NCBI GenBank assembly: GCA_019746135.1
Contig: JAIESI010000152.1
Location: forward strand, 1 to 50,400
DNA length: 50,400 nt
Reading direction: 5' to 3'
Source: Xanthobacteraceae bacterium
GTDB lineage: Bacteria; Pseudomonadota; Alphaproteobacteria; Rhizobiales; Xanthobacteraceae
This document shows positions 38,959 through 48,214 of the stretch, piece after piece. Every line of letters begins with the position of its first letter. Position 1 is the first letter of the stretch. The position numbers and the translations under genes are program-made. The notes beneath the pieces were generated by a model. It did no database searches. It saw only the letters and a list, made by a program, of their open reading frames with translations, and was not told where the DNA came from.

Positions 38959-41652
38959 GTGCACGAGCTTGTCATCGATAGGTTTCTTTCGACGTTGCGG
39001 CAGACTCAACTCATGCCGCCCGACCAAATTCTTGCGTATCAGCGGGGATTACTGGAGCAGCTTCTCCGGCATGCGCGGAAGCATGTTCCATTTTACCGCG
39101 ATACCGGACGCCTGAACCCGTTGTTTCGCACCGACGATACGATCGATTGGGGCCGATGGAACGAGGTCCCGATCTTAACGCGGGCAGAAGTTCAAGCCGC
39201 CGGCAGCGCGATGCACTCCGAAGATCTACCCGCTTCGCACGGGCGCACCTGGATTCGTACGACGTCCGGCTCGACCGGTGAACCGGTCAAGGTCCATCAC
39301 TCCCAGTTATCGGGAAAGTTGGGATGGACGGCGATCATGGCGCGCGATTTCGAGCGCCACGGAATCGATCCTACGCAGCGGTTGGTCTTCGTCGGCCTGT
39401 TCGCTCCGGAAGACTTGGGGGCGTCGAGAGTGCGTCGCCATCAGGCTTGGTTTCCCGGCTTCGCCGATCTCGGCTTTCATGGCGAGCGATACGACCTGAC
39501 GCCCACGGACAGCCCCTCCAGGCTGATCGAAACAATCTCGGCGCTGCGACCTGCGTACCTGCGCATTCCGCCGATAGCCGTCGAACTGATGTGCGCGCAT
39601 GACCCCGAGCGCCGGCTCGGCAAGCTTGGGATTGCCGCCGTGCTTACCGTGGGCGAACACTTGTCGCGCAGCGCCCAGAGTCGCATCGAAAATCATTTCG
39701 GCTGCCCTGTAATCCAGTTCTATTCCAGCAACGAGTGCGGCCAGATCGCCTCGACCTGCCCATACTGCGGCAGGTTCCACGTCCATTCCGAAGTGGTCTT
39801 CGTCGAAATCCTCGGAGACGATGATGCGCCGACACGTTGTGGCGAGACCGGCTGGGTGGTGGTGACGCGACTTTACAACTACGTCATGCCACTCATCCGC
39901 TACGACCATGCGGACCAGGCCGTGGTCGGCGCAGCCGGCGCGTGCCGCATCACGTTGCCTGCACTCGACGCCGTTTACGGCAAGGAGCGGGACTCCTTCG
40001 AATTTCCCGGCGACATCGTGGTGATACCGCAAATCCCCACCGAATTCGTCGCGAAATGGCTGGGCGCCAGCGCCTACCAAGTCGCGCAGACGGCAAACAA
40101 TCGCTGCGAATTTCGCATCGTGCCCGGAACTCTTCCGCCATCGGAAATGCAGTTCGATCAGATGACCGCCTTGCTGCGATCCATGTGGTGGGCGGGACTG
40201 CAGGTCGATTATCGCATCGTGGACGACCTTCCGCGCAAATTTCCGCGTGCCAAGCTGCCGATCTTCGTACGCGAAGTTCCTGCCGGCCAAGCGGTTGAAC
40301 AAATCCAACAACCACTGGCGTCCGCGCCGGACGCGACAGCGGTCACCGACGAAATCAAAGCGCGATATCTCAACACCCTTGAACAGACCGAGCGCATGCC
40401 GCGGCCGCAACTCGTCCGATACCAAGCGGGCCTTGCCGCCGACCTTGTTCGCGATGCATGTGCGAAGAGCACGTTCTATGCGGATCGACTTCAGCCGGTT
40501 TACACCGATGGCGCCTTCAAACCTGAGAATTGGGAGCAGATCCCGATCCTGACCCGCGCGGAGCTTCAATCCGACATTGCTCACATTGTTGGGCTCGAGG
40601 ACGAGCATCCGGGTTGGGTCGCGGAGTCGAGCACATCGGGCTCTACTGGCACGCCCCTGACATTGCGATGGACATTCCTCGCCGCCGTATCGACCCAGGG
40701 AATGATGGAGCGGCTCTTTCGCTGGCACGCGCTGGACCCGAATGCGCGCCATGCCAGGATTCGTGTCGTCAAGAGGGCGGAAGCGCCCTGGCCCGAGGGC
40801 CTCGCCACCGGACGCTGGTCTATCGACGGCCCCGGCGGGACCTCCTTCGTTCTCGATATCGCAACACCGATCGCGCAGCAGATTGATTGGCTCAGGCGTA
40901 TCCGCCCACAGTATCTGTCAACCAATCCGACCAATCTCGAGGCATTGGCAACCGAGTTGGGCGCCAGCGGCCGTGATCTTGGCTTGAAAGCCGCGATCAC
41001 GGTCGGTGAGGTCCTGAAGCCGGAAACGCGGCTGCGCGTTACGGAGATGCTCGGTGCCAAAGTGATCGACACCTATGGCTGCCAGGAGCTCGGCAAGGTC
41101 GCCCTTGAGTGCCCACAAACCGGACTGATGCATGTCTGCGCCGAGAACATGATCGTCGAGGTGGTCGACGAATTGGGCCACCCCGTGCGACCCGGAGAGA
41201 CCGGTCGCGTCGTGCTGACGGGCTTCTACAATCGCGCGACACCGTTCATTCGTTATGCGATCGGCGACTATGCGGAGACGGCGCCCGGGCCTTGCCCATG
41301 CGGCCGCACGCTGCCTGCGCTGAAGCGCGTGCTTGGCCGGCAACGCAACATGTTTGTCTTGCCGGACAACAGCAAGATCTGGCCGCGGACGGCGATCGTG
41401 ACGAATCTGTCCGACCTCTTGCCGCTGAAGCAGTTTCAAATGATCCAGACTGCGCCCGACCGGATCGAACTACGATACGTCCCAACCGACCCGAGCCACC
41501 GCCCGGACATCGAAGCGGTGCGTGCGCGGCTGCGCGCCTCCTTGCACCCGGCGATCGACGTCGTGCTCAATCCAGTGTCGAACATCCCGCGCGGGCCGAG
41601 TGGCAAGTTCGAAGACTTCGTTTGCCGCGTGGCGATGGGACCGCAGCCGTAG
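38959..41652 (+). CDS. tandem PaaK/CapK-like adenylate-forming protein (fused duplicate)
   Basis: 897 aa: two complete phenylacetate-CoA-ligase-like units in one chain. Unit 1 (about 1-440) opens FLSTLRQTQLMPPDQI and carries the phosphate-binding TSGSTGEP from residue 102; unit 2 (about 470-897) opens YLNTLEQTERMPRPQL with TSGSTGTP from residue 559. Each has the EVPILTR/QIPILTR lead-in, the SNECGQ or GCQELGK adenine-side motif, and a C-terminal Lys segment (FPRAKLPIFV, PSGKFEDFV). PaaK/CapK enzymes make acyl-adenylates or CoA thioesters. The GTG at 38959 has GGAGG 8 bases upstream; an earlier GTG (38938) has none. Less GC-biased than its neighbours, suggesting transfer. Confidence 0.9.
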   Translation: MHELVIDRFLSTLRQTQLMPPDQILAYQRGLLEQLLRHARKHVPFYRDTGRLNPLFRTDDTIDWGRWNEVPILTRAEVQAAGSAMHSEDLPASHGRTWIRTTSGSTGEPVKVHHSQLSGKLGWTAIMARDFERHGIDPTQRLVFVGLFAPEDLGASRVRRHQAWFPGFADLGFHGERYDLTPTDSPSRLIETISALRPAYLRIPPIAVELMCAHDPERRLGKLGIAAVLTVGEHLSRSAQSRIENHFGCPVIQFYSSNECGQIASTCPYCGRFHVHSEVVFVEILGDDDAPTRCGETGWVVVTRLYNYVMPLIRYDHADQAVVGAAGACRITLPALDAVYGKERDSFEFPGDIVVIPQIPTEFVAKWLGASAYQVAQTANNRCEFRIVPGTLPPSEMQFDQMTALLRSMWWAGLQVDYRIVDDLPRKFPRAKLPIFVREVPAGQAVEQIQQPLASAPDATAVTDEIKARYLNTLEQTERMPRPQLVRYQAGLAADLVRDACAKSTFYADRLQPVYTDGAFKPENWEQIPILTRAELQSDIAHIVGLEDEHPGWVAESSTSGSTGTPLTLRWTFLAAVSTQGMMERLFRWHALDPNARHARIRVVKRAEAPWPEGLATGRWSIDGPGGTSFVLDIATPIAQQIDWLRRIRPQYLSTNPTNLEALATELGASGRDLGLKAAITVGEVLKPETRLRVTEMLGAKVIDTYGCQELGKVALECPQTGLMHVCAENMIVEVVDELGHPVRPGETGRVVLTGFYNRATPFIRYAIGDYAETAPGPCPCGRTLPALKRVLGRQRNMFVLPDNSKIWPRTAIVTNLSDLLPLKQFQMIQTAPDRIELRYVPTDPSHRPDIEAVRARLRASLHPAIDVVLNPVSNIPRGPSGKFEDFVCRVAMGPQP

Positions 41653-41670
41653 ACATCAGGATCAGCCGCG

Positions 41671-42567
41671 TCATTCGAGACCGGGGCCGCTGCAACCTCC
41701 ACCACCGGTTGGCGTGCTCGGCAGTGACTTCTTGTTGAAGTTGTTCATAATGGTGAACAACGAGTCCGGACCTGTGCCCGGCGGATCGTCCTGGCGATGC
41801 CGCGCAACGAGCGGTTTGTCCTTCTGCCCAAAGTAGAGCCGCAGGCCGCCCCATACGCCTTGGTAGTCGCCCTCGCCGATGCGGCCTTCGGCAAACAGCG
41901 AGCCCATGGTGCCACGACCGACATTCAAACCCCATTCGGTCCCGAGCGCGAGTGCGTTCTTGCCGCCGGCATAGCGGTGACCGATCGAGAACTTCACGTT
42001 GGGCTGCCAGTAATAGGTCAGGTCGATCTTGTCGAAGAAGCGCGTCTTGACGTCGTAGGTTTCCAGGAACGTCCCGACAACGCTCGAGGTGCTGCTGCCG
42101 CTTTCGACGCCGGCGATCCCGCCGAAGCTCCACTGGTTCCAATAGACGTACCCTTCGCCGCCGACCTGGCTCACATTGACGCCGCCGAACCGGTCCCAGT
42201 GCGTATACGAAGCATAGAGGCCGAGCAGCGCCTGCGAGGGATTGCGCCAGAACAGATGCGCCGCGGCGGTGCCGAAGAAATCTCGATCATAACTGCCGGC
42301 CACGCCATCGACCTGAAGGCCAAATTGCGTGCCGAGCGGGATCGACATCACGCCCTGCGCCCCGGTGAGGCTCTTGTTGGCGAGCGTGCCGCCAAAGCCG
42401 TCGATCTTGGCATTGATGCCATCGACGGCGGGCAGCGTGGTGGTGGAGGTGGGCGTCGTGTGCTTGGCGCCGAGATGGGCCGCTGTTGCGGTAAGCGGCA
42501 CCAGGAAAACGCCCCCGACCAGCCCTGTCAGCATGGTCGTGGATAGAGAACGCGCACGAATTGGCAT
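41671..42567 (-). CDS. putative outer-membrane beta-barrel protein
   Basis: 298 aa. Signal peptide (MLTGLVGGVFLVPLTATAA), then alternating-hydrophobicity strands rich in Gly and aromatic residues: FGLQVDGVAGSYDRDFFGTAAAHLFW, LLGLYASYTHWDRFGG, GEGYVYWNQWSFGGIAGVES, VWGGLRLYFGQKDKPL. This looks like a porin-like barrel, although a Pro/Gly tail with one Cys (GGGGCSGPGLE) follows. No family recognised. Convergent with the double ligase (18 bp between ends). Confidence 0.65.
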   Translation of the reverse strand: MPIRARSLSTTMLTGLVGGVFLVPLTATAAHLGAKHTTPTSTTTLPAVDGINAKIDGFGGTLANKSLTGAQGVMSIPLGTQFGLQVDGVAGSYDRDFFGTAAAHLFWRNPSQALLGLYASYTHWDRFGGVNVSQVGGEGYVYWNQWSFGGIAGVESGSSTSSVVGTFLETYDVKTRFFDKIDLTYYWQPNVKFSIGHRYAGGKNALALGTEWGLNVGRGTMGSLFAEGRIGEGDYQGVWGGLRLYFGQKDKPLVARHRQDDPPGTGPDSLFTIMNNFNKKSLPSTPTGGGGCSGPGLE

Positions 42568-42766
42568 GGATTATGACGCCCCACATTGCCGTTTATGGCT
42601 CAGTTCTGGACGTAATAGCCCAATCCGGTCCGAGAGTTAACCTGCTATCCACAGCTCAAATATCCGGGCAATGCCCGTTGCTTCGCAGCAACAGTCGCGC
42701 AGGCGGTTGGTCTACAATTGAGCTTGGAAGACATGTCGTTCATTCGCTTTTTCCGGAGGGACAACA

Positions 42767-44401
42767 ATGGCAGCGGCGCAGGCTGACGCGTTCGACTACA
42801 TCGTCGTCGGCGCGGGCTCGGCCGGCTGCGTCCTCGCCAACCGCCTGACCGCCTCGGGGCGGCACCGCGTGCTGCTGCTCGAGGCCGGCGGCCATGACCG
42901 GCATCTGTGGATTCACATTCCGCTCGGCTACGGCAAGCTGTTCGCCGATGCGCGCGTGAACTGGCTCTACAAGTCGGAGCCGGAGCCCGAGCTGCACAAC
43001 CGCCAGATCATCCAGCCGCGCGGCAAGGTGCTTGGCGGATCAAGCTCGATCAACGGCCTGCTTTATCTGCGCGGCCAGCCGGCGGATTACGATCACTGGC
43101 GGCAGCTCGGCAACGCCGGCTGGAGCTTCGAGGACGTGCTGCCCTACTTCCGACGCTCGGAGGATCAGGAGCGCGGCGAGGACGCGCTGCACGGTGTCGG
43201 CGGACCGCTCGCCGTGTCCAACGTGTGCGAGCCGCATCCCTTGTGCGAGGCGTTCATCGAGTCGGCGCAGCAGGCGGGGTTTCCGCGCAACGACGATTTC
43301 AACGGCCCGACCCAGGAGGGCGCGGGCTATTTTCAGCTCACCGCCAAGAACGGCCGGCGCTGGTCGACCGCGGTCGGCTATCTGAAAGAGGCGCGGCGGC
43401 GATCCAATCTCAAGATCGAGACCCATGCGCTCGCGAGCCGCATCCTGTTCGAGGGCCGGCGCGCAGCCGGCATCGAATACCGGCAAGGCGACGCGACGCG
43501 CACCGCCCATGCCACGCGCGAGGTGATCCTGGCCGGCGGCGCGTTCAACTCGCCGCAACTGCTGCAGCTCTCGGGCGTCGGTCCCGCACAACTGCTTCGT
43601 TCGCACGGCATCGACGTGGTCGCCGACCGGCCCGGCGTCGGCGCCGACCTGCAGGACCATCTCCAGGTCCGCATGCAGTACCGCTGCACCGAGCCGATCA
43701 CCATGAATGACGTGATCAACAGCTTCCGGCACCGGATGATCGCGGGCGCACGCTACGCGATGTTCCGGAAAGGCCTGCTGGCGATCGGCGCGGGCTACTC
43801 CGGCGGCTTCTTCCGCACCAGCCCGCAGGTGGCGACGCCGGACATGCAGGTGCACTTCATCATTTTCAGCGCCGATACGGCGGGCGCGGCGCTGCATCCA
43901 TTTCCGGGCTTCATCGCCTCGATCTGCCAGCTCAGGCCCGAGAGCCGCGGTTTCGTCCACATCAAGTCGGCCGATCCGATGCAAGCGCCGGCGATCCAGC
44001 CGCGCTATCTGACGAGCCAGCTCGACCGCGACACGGTGATCGCCTCGCTGAAGCTTCTGCGCAAGATCATGGGACAGCCGGCGATGCGGCGCTACGTCGC
44101 CGAGGAGCGCGCGCCCGGCCCGCTGCTGCAGACCGACGCGGAGCTGCTGGACTTCGCGCGGTCGGCCGGGACGACCGTGTTCCACCCGACCAGCACCTGC
44201 CGCATGGGCCCGGACGAAACCGCCGTCGTCGACGAGCGGCTGCGGGTGCGCGGGCTCGGCAATTTGCGCGTGGTCGACGCCTCGATCATGCCGACCGTGG
44301 TGTCGGGCAACACCAATGCGCCGGTGGTCATGATCGCGGAAAAGGGCGCGGACATGATTTTGCAGGATGCCGCGGCGGCGACGGCAGCGAAGGCTGCTTA
44401 G
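42767..44401 (+). CDS. GMC-family FAD oxidoreductase (choline dehydrogenase-like)
   Basis: 544 aa glucose-methanol-choline oxidoreductase. FAD Rossmann motif VVGAGSAGCVLANRL (13-27), GMC signature 1 GKVLGGSSSINGLLYLRG, signature 2 GAFNSPQLLQLSGVGP, the C-terminal HPTSTCRMG with the active-site His, and the closing VVDASIMPTVVSGNTNAPV with the second catalytic residue region. Oxidises a primary or secondary alcohol; substrate unknown. GGAGGG precedes ATG 42767. No betB gene is present, so choline use is not supported. Confidence 0.93.
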   Translation: MAAAQADAFDYIVVGAGSAGCVLANRLTASGRHRVLLLEAGGHDRHLWIHIPLGYGKLFADARVNWLYKSEPEPELHNRQIIQPRGKVLGGSSSINGLLYLRGQPADYDHWRQLGNAGWSFEDVLPYFRRSEDQERGEDALHGVGGPLAVSNVCEPHPLCEAFIESAQQAGFPRNDDFNGPTQEGAGYFQLTAKNGRRWSTAVGYLKEARRRSNLKIETHALASRILFEGRRAAGIEYRQGDATRTAHATREVILAGGAFNSPQLLQLSGVGPAQLLRSHGIDVVADRPGVGADLQDHLQVRMQYRCTEPITMNDVINSFRHRMIAGARYAMFRKGLLAIGAGYSGGFFRTSPQVATPDMQVHFIIFSADTAGAALHPFPGFIASICQLRPESRGFVHIKSADPMQAPAIQPRYLTSQLDRDTVIASLKLLRKIMGQPAMRRYVAEERAPGPLLQTDAELLDFARSAGTTVFHPTSTCRMGPDETAVVDERLRVRGLGNLRVVDASIMPTVVSGNTNAPVVMIAEKGADMILQDAAAATAAKAA

Positions 44402-44439
44402 GTCGCTCTTGCTTGCACCACTTGCGTCATCGGCGGTGC

Positions 44440-44574
44440 CATCCCTCCCCGCGAGGGGAGGGTGGCCGCGAAGCGGCCGGGTGGGGAGAAGTCGCCACGC
44501 AGGATGATCTCGCGTGTGGCACCTTCTCCCCACCCCCGCGCTTCGCGCGGTCCCTCCCCTCGCGGGGAGGGATG
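44440..44574. repeat. CCCTCCCC inverted-repeat element
   Basis: Two 52-bp arms (44440-44491 and 44523-44574) are inverted copies with a few differences; each arm contains its own CCCTCCCC..GGGGAGGG hairpin, and a weak GCCACGC/GCGTGTGGC stem lies between. It lies between two convergent genes and can act as a transcript end. Confidence 0.88.
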
Positions 44575-44627
44575 AGACCGCCCGTGCCGCGATCGCTTCA
44601 ATCACAAGCGATCCTACACCACATCGC

Positions 44628-46133
44628 TCAGAACCGCGGGATGTCCGGGAACGGCAGCTTGCCGGCGTGCACGTGCAGGTGGCCGAGCTCGGCGCAGCGG
44701 TGCAGCTTGGGGAACACCTTGCCGGGATTGAGCAGGCCCTGCGCGTCGAAGGCGCATTTCAGCCGCTGCTGCTGGTTGAGGTCTTCCTCCGAAAACATCG
44801 CCGGCATCAGGTCGCGTTTTTCCACGCCGACCCCGTGCTCGCCGGTGAGCACGCCGCCGACCTCGACGCAGAGCTTCAAAATTTCGCCGCCGAACGCCTC
44901 GGTCTTTTCAAGCTCGCCGGGCTTGTTGGCGTCGTAGAGAATGAGCGGATGCAGATTGCCGTCGCCGGCATGGAACACGTTGGCGACGCGCAGCCCGTAC
45001 TGCTCCGACAGCTCGCGGATCCGCCGGAGCACCAGCGGCAGCTTGGCGCGCGGGATGGTGCCGTCCATGCAGTAGTAGTCGGGCGAGATGCGGCCGACCG
45101 CCGGGAACGCCGCCTTGCGTCCGGCCCAGAACAGCAGCCGCTCCTCTTCGCTGTTCGACACCCGCAGCGTGGTCGAGTTGCAGGTCTTGGCGATCGCGGC
45201 GACGCGGTCGATCAGATGATCGACCTCGGCCGCGGGTCCGTCGAGCTCGACGATCAGCAGCGCCTCGACGTCGAGCGGGTAGCCGGCGTGGACGAACTCT
45301 TCGGTGGCGTGGATCGCCGGCCTGTCCATCATCTCCATGCCGCCGGGGATGATGCCCGCGCCGATGATGCGCGAGACGCATTCGCCGGAGTCCTCGGCCG
45401 AGGGGAAGCCCACCAGCACGGCGCGCGCGGTCTCGGGCTTCTTCAGGATGCGCACGGTCACCTCGGTGACGACGCCCAGCAGGCCCTCCGATCCGGTGAT
45501 CACGCCGATCAGGTCGTAGCCGCCGGCGTCGAGATGCTTGCCGCCGAGACGAACGATCTCGCCGGTCATCAGCACCATTTCCAGGCCGAGGATGTTGTTG
45601 GTGGTCATGCCGTATTTCAGGCAATGCACGCCGCCGGAGTTCTCCGCGACGTTGCCGCCGATGGTGCAGGCGATCTGCGACGAGGGATCCGGCGCATAGT
45701 AGAAATCTTCGTGCGCCACCGCCTGCGAGATGGCGAGGTTGGTGACGCCGGGCTCCACCACCGCGACGCGGTTGGCGAAGTCGGTCTCGCGGATGCGGTT
45801 GAACTTGCCCATGCCGAGCAGGACGCCGTCCGTGAGCGGCAGCGCCCCGCCGGAGAGCGAGGTGCCCGCGCCCCGCGGCACCACGCGGATGCCGTTGTCG
45901 TGGCAGTAGCGCAGCACCTGCGCCACCTGCTCCGTGGTCTCGGGCAGCACCACGACCATCGGCAGCTGCTTGTAGGCGGTGAGCCCGTCGGATTCGTAGG
46001 GCCGCATGGCGGTTTCGGACGAAACCAGCCCCTCGCCCGGCACGATCTCGGACAGCGCCTTGACGATCTCGCTCCTGCGGGCGAGGACGCTCTGATCGGC
46101 TGCGGGCATGGTAACGGACATCGGCGATCCCAA
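44628..46133 (-). CDS. glcD: FAD-linked oxidase, glycolate oxidase subunit GlcD-like
   Basis: 501 aa (497 from the second in-frame Met). FAD PCMH domain: VVPRGAGTSLSGGALPL, YAPDPSSQIACTIGGNVAENSGGVHCLKYGMTTNN; the C-terminal FAD-linked oxidase domain ends with TGEHGVGVEKRDLMPAMF and LNPGKVFP. It oxidises glycolate or a related 2-hydroxy acid. The usual partners glcE and glcF are absent from both sides, so either they lie elsewhere or this is a D-lactate-type stand-alone enzyme; symbol assigned by similarity only. Divergent to the cytochrome c gene across 114 bp. Confidence 0.88.
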   Translation of the reverse strand: MGSPMSVTMPAADQSVLARRSEIVKALSEIVPGEGLVSSETAMRPYESDGLTAYKQLPMVVVLPETTEQVAQVLRYCHDNGIRVVPRGAGTSLSGGALPLTDGVLLGMGKFNRIRETDFANRVAVVEPGVTNLAISQAVAHEDFYYAPDPSSQIACTIGGNVAENSGGVHCLKYGMTTNNILGLEMVLMTGEIVRLGGKHLDAGGYDLIGVITGSEGLLGVVTEVTVRILKKPETARAVLVGFPSAEDSGECVSRIIGAGIIPGGMEMMDRPAIHATEEFVHAGYPLDVEALLIVELDGPAAEVDHLIDRVAAIAKTCNSTTLRVSNSEEERLLFWAGRKAAFPAVGRISPDYYCMDGTIPRAKLPLVLRRIRELSEQYGLRVANVFHAGDGNLHPLILYDANKPGELEKTEAFGGEILKLCVEVGGVLTGEHGVGVEKRDLMPAMFSEEDLNQQQRLKCAFDAQGLLNPGKVFPKLHRCAELGHLHVHAGKLPFPDIPRF

Positions 46134-46247
46134 AGCGCTTGGTCAGTTGAACCTGGAAACGTTGAACTTGCCGTGAGGGTGATTGTACAACCTCTGCCGA
46201 GGACCCAAAATACCGGCCTTGCGGGGCGTCATCAGGAGAAACACGTT

Positions 46248-46631
46248 ATGAAGTTGCTGGTTTTGGGCGGCGTCTTGCTCGCCGCCACGGTGGGAATTGC
46301 GCAAGCGCAGGACCTTGCCGAGGGCGAGAAGTCGTTCCGCAAGTGCGGGCCGTGCCATGCGGTCGGCGAGGACGCCCGCAACAAGATCGGCCCGGTGCTG
46401 AACGGTCTCGACGGCCGCAAGTCCGGCACGGTCGCCGAGTACAGCTACAGCGAAGCCAACAAAAAGGCCGACATCACCTGGGGCGCGGCCACGTTCAAGG
46501 ACTACATCCAGAACCCGATGCAGAAGATGCCGGGCACCAAGATGGCGTTTGCCGGCATCCGCAACGACAAGGAAATCGGCGACCTCTGGGCCTATCTCGC
46601 GCAGTTCAAGGCAGACGGCAGCAAGAAATAG
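46248..46631 (+). CDS. class I cytochrome c
   Basis: 127 aa periplasmic electron carrier. Signal peptide MKLLVLGGVLLAATVGIAQA, haem-binding C33-G-P-C36-H37, and the distal Met ligand region MQKMPGTKMAF (Met99 the likely ligand). Resembles c2/c550-type cytochromes that shuttle between complexes. AGGAGA upstream of ATG 46248. It might receive electrons from the divergent GlcD flavoprotein, but that is inference. A perfect terminator follows. Confidence 0.92.
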   Translation: MKLLVLGGVLLAATVGIAQAQDLAEGEKSFRKCGPCHAVGEDARNKIGPVLNGLDGRKSGTVAEYSYSEANKKADITWGAATFKDYIQNPMQKMPGTKMAFAGIRNDKEIGDLWAYLAQFKADGSKK

Positions 46632-46654
46632 CTCTTTTCGTTTCGTTTTCGGCC

Positions 46655-46690
46655 CGTTCCGCGCGCCTTTGTTGCGCGCGGAACGTTTTT
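46655..46690 (+). terminator. intrinsic terminator
   Basis: CGTTCCGCGCG and CGCGCGGAACG form a perfect 11-bp stem around a 9-base loop, then TTTTT. Ends the cytochrome c transcript. The rest of the gap to 46873 shows nothing clear. Confidence 0.9.
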
Positions 46691-46873
46691 GCGTGCCCGG
46701 TGTTCTAGGCGCGGTAATGACGCACCCAATCCACAGCCGCAGCCGGAGCCACTTTTGTGCCGCTGAATGTCCCAAATTCGAAATCACGGTTGTTGCGCGA
46801 CAGTGGCGCGCACTTCGTGTCCGGGCCACCGGCGCGCGTCGGGAACTTCGCGTCGGAACCAACCGGGGTGGGG

Positions 46874-47986
46874 ATGAGGGGCCATTACACATTCGGCATC
46901 GAGGAGGAGTACTTCCTGGTCGATGCCGCAACCAAACTCGTCGCGCGGGCGATGCCCGAGGCGTTTCTCGCCGCCGCCAAGGCTGCGACGAACGACCAGG
47001 TGCACGGCGAATTCCTGCAATCGCAGATCGAGGTGACGACGCTGCCGCATCACGACATCCGCACCGCGCACGCGGAGTTGCGGCATCTGCGGCAGATGGT
47101 GGGGAAGATCGCGGCCGAGCACGGCCTTGCGATCCTCGCCGCCGGCACGCATCCGACCGCCGACTGGGGCAAGTCGCAGCAATCCGAAGGCGAGCGCTAC
47201 GACGCGGTGATGGACGACCTGCAAATGATCGGCCAGCGCAACATGCTGTGCGGGCTGCACGTGCATGTCGAGCTGCCCGACCCGGACGACCGGGTCGACG
47301 TGATGACCCGCATGCTGCCGTATCTGCCGCTGTTCATCGCGCTTGCGACCTCGTCGCCGTTCTGGCGCTCGCGGCCGACCGGGCTCAAGGGCTATAGGCT
47401 TGCGGCCTACGACGAGTTGCCGCGCACCGGCGTGCCCGAGCTGTTCCGCGGCAAGGAGGAGTTCGACGCCTATGTGGCGGCGCTGGTGAAGTCCGGCGTG
47501 ATGCAGGATTCGAGCTACGTGTGGTGGTCGATGCGGCCCTCGCTCAAGCATCCGACGCTGGAGCTGCGCGCGCCGGACTGCCCGACGCTGGTCGACGATT
47601 CGATCGCGATTGCCGCGCTGTGGCGCGCGCTGGCGCGCCGGCTGACGCGCAATCCGCAGCTCAACCGCGACATCGACGCGATCAAGCGCGCCATCATCGT
47701 CGAGAACAAGTGGCGGGCGCAGCGCTACGGCGTGCACGGCACGCTGGTCGGTGACGACGGCGCCATCACGGTCGCGGATTTCGTGAGGCAGGTGCTGGAA
47801 GAGACCGCCGCCGACGCCGAGGCGCTCGGCTGCCGCGCGGAGATGGAACGCTGCCGCACCATCGTCGGCGCAGGCACCTCGGCGGATGCGCAAATGGCGG
47901 TGTTCGAGGCGCACGGCCAGAAGGAAGGCCGGGCGCAGGCGCTGAGCGCGGTCACGGATTGGCTGGCGATCGCGACGTTGCAGTAG
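46874..47986 (+). CDS. GCS2-type carboxylate-amine ligase (YbdK family)
   Basis: 370 aa glutamate-cysteine-ligase type 2 fold, YbdK group. Motifs: FGIEEEYFLVD (metal/Glu site) near the start, GEFLQSQIEVTT, GLHVHVELPDPDDRV, SSYVWWSMRPSLKHPTLELRAPDCPT, and the KRAIIVENKWRAQRYGVHG block. YbdK has weak glutamate-cysteine ligase activity in vitro; the physiological product is unknown. The start could be ATG 46874 or GTG 46868; the upstream 39 codons of open frame look non-coding. Confidence 0.88.
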   Translation: MRGHYTFGIEEEYFLVDAATKLVARAMPEAFLAAAKAATNDQVHGEFLQSQIEVTTLPHHDIRTAHAELRHLRQMVGKIAAEHGLAILAAGTHPTADWGKSQQSEGERYDAVMDDLQMIGQRNMLCGLHVHVELPDPDDRVDVMTRMLPYLPLFIALATSSPFWRSRPTGLKGYRLAAYDELPRTGVPELFRGKEEFDAYVAALVKSGVMQDSSYVWWSMRPSLKHPTLELRAPDCPTLVDDSIAIAALWRALARRLTRNPQLNRDIDAIKRAIIVENKWRAQRYGVHGTLVGDDGAITVADFVRQVLEETAADAEALGCRAEMERCRTIVGAGTSADAQMAVFEAHGQKEGRAQALSAVTDWLAIATLQ

Positions 47987-48005
47987 GGCCGGCGTGTCCG
48001 GAAAA

Positions 48006-48135
48006 GCGTAGGGTGGGCAAAGCCGCGCAAGCGGCGTGCCCACCTCGGCGGCGGAGCAAGATCTGGTGGGCACGGCGCCATAGCGCGTCGAAGACGCGCG
48101 TGAACGCGCGGGTGGCGCCTTTGCCCACCCTACGC
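48006..48135. repeat. compound palindromic repeat element
   Basis: Nested inverted repeats: GCGTAGGGTGGGCAAAG at 48006-48022 with its exact complement at 48119-48135; GTGCCCACC/GGTGGGCAC inside; GGCGCCA/TGGCGCC flanking the CCATAGCGCG unit (48078-48116), whose solo copy is at 9648-9686. About 130 bp, located between a GCS2-ligase gene and a convergent hypothetical gene. Confidence 0.88.
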
Positions 48136-48214
48136 AATTGAAAACCCTGCCGAATTCAAAATGGGTTTGTTCTGCCAACTTCTCTCTATGGTTGTATTTT
48201 AGATATTACTCTCG

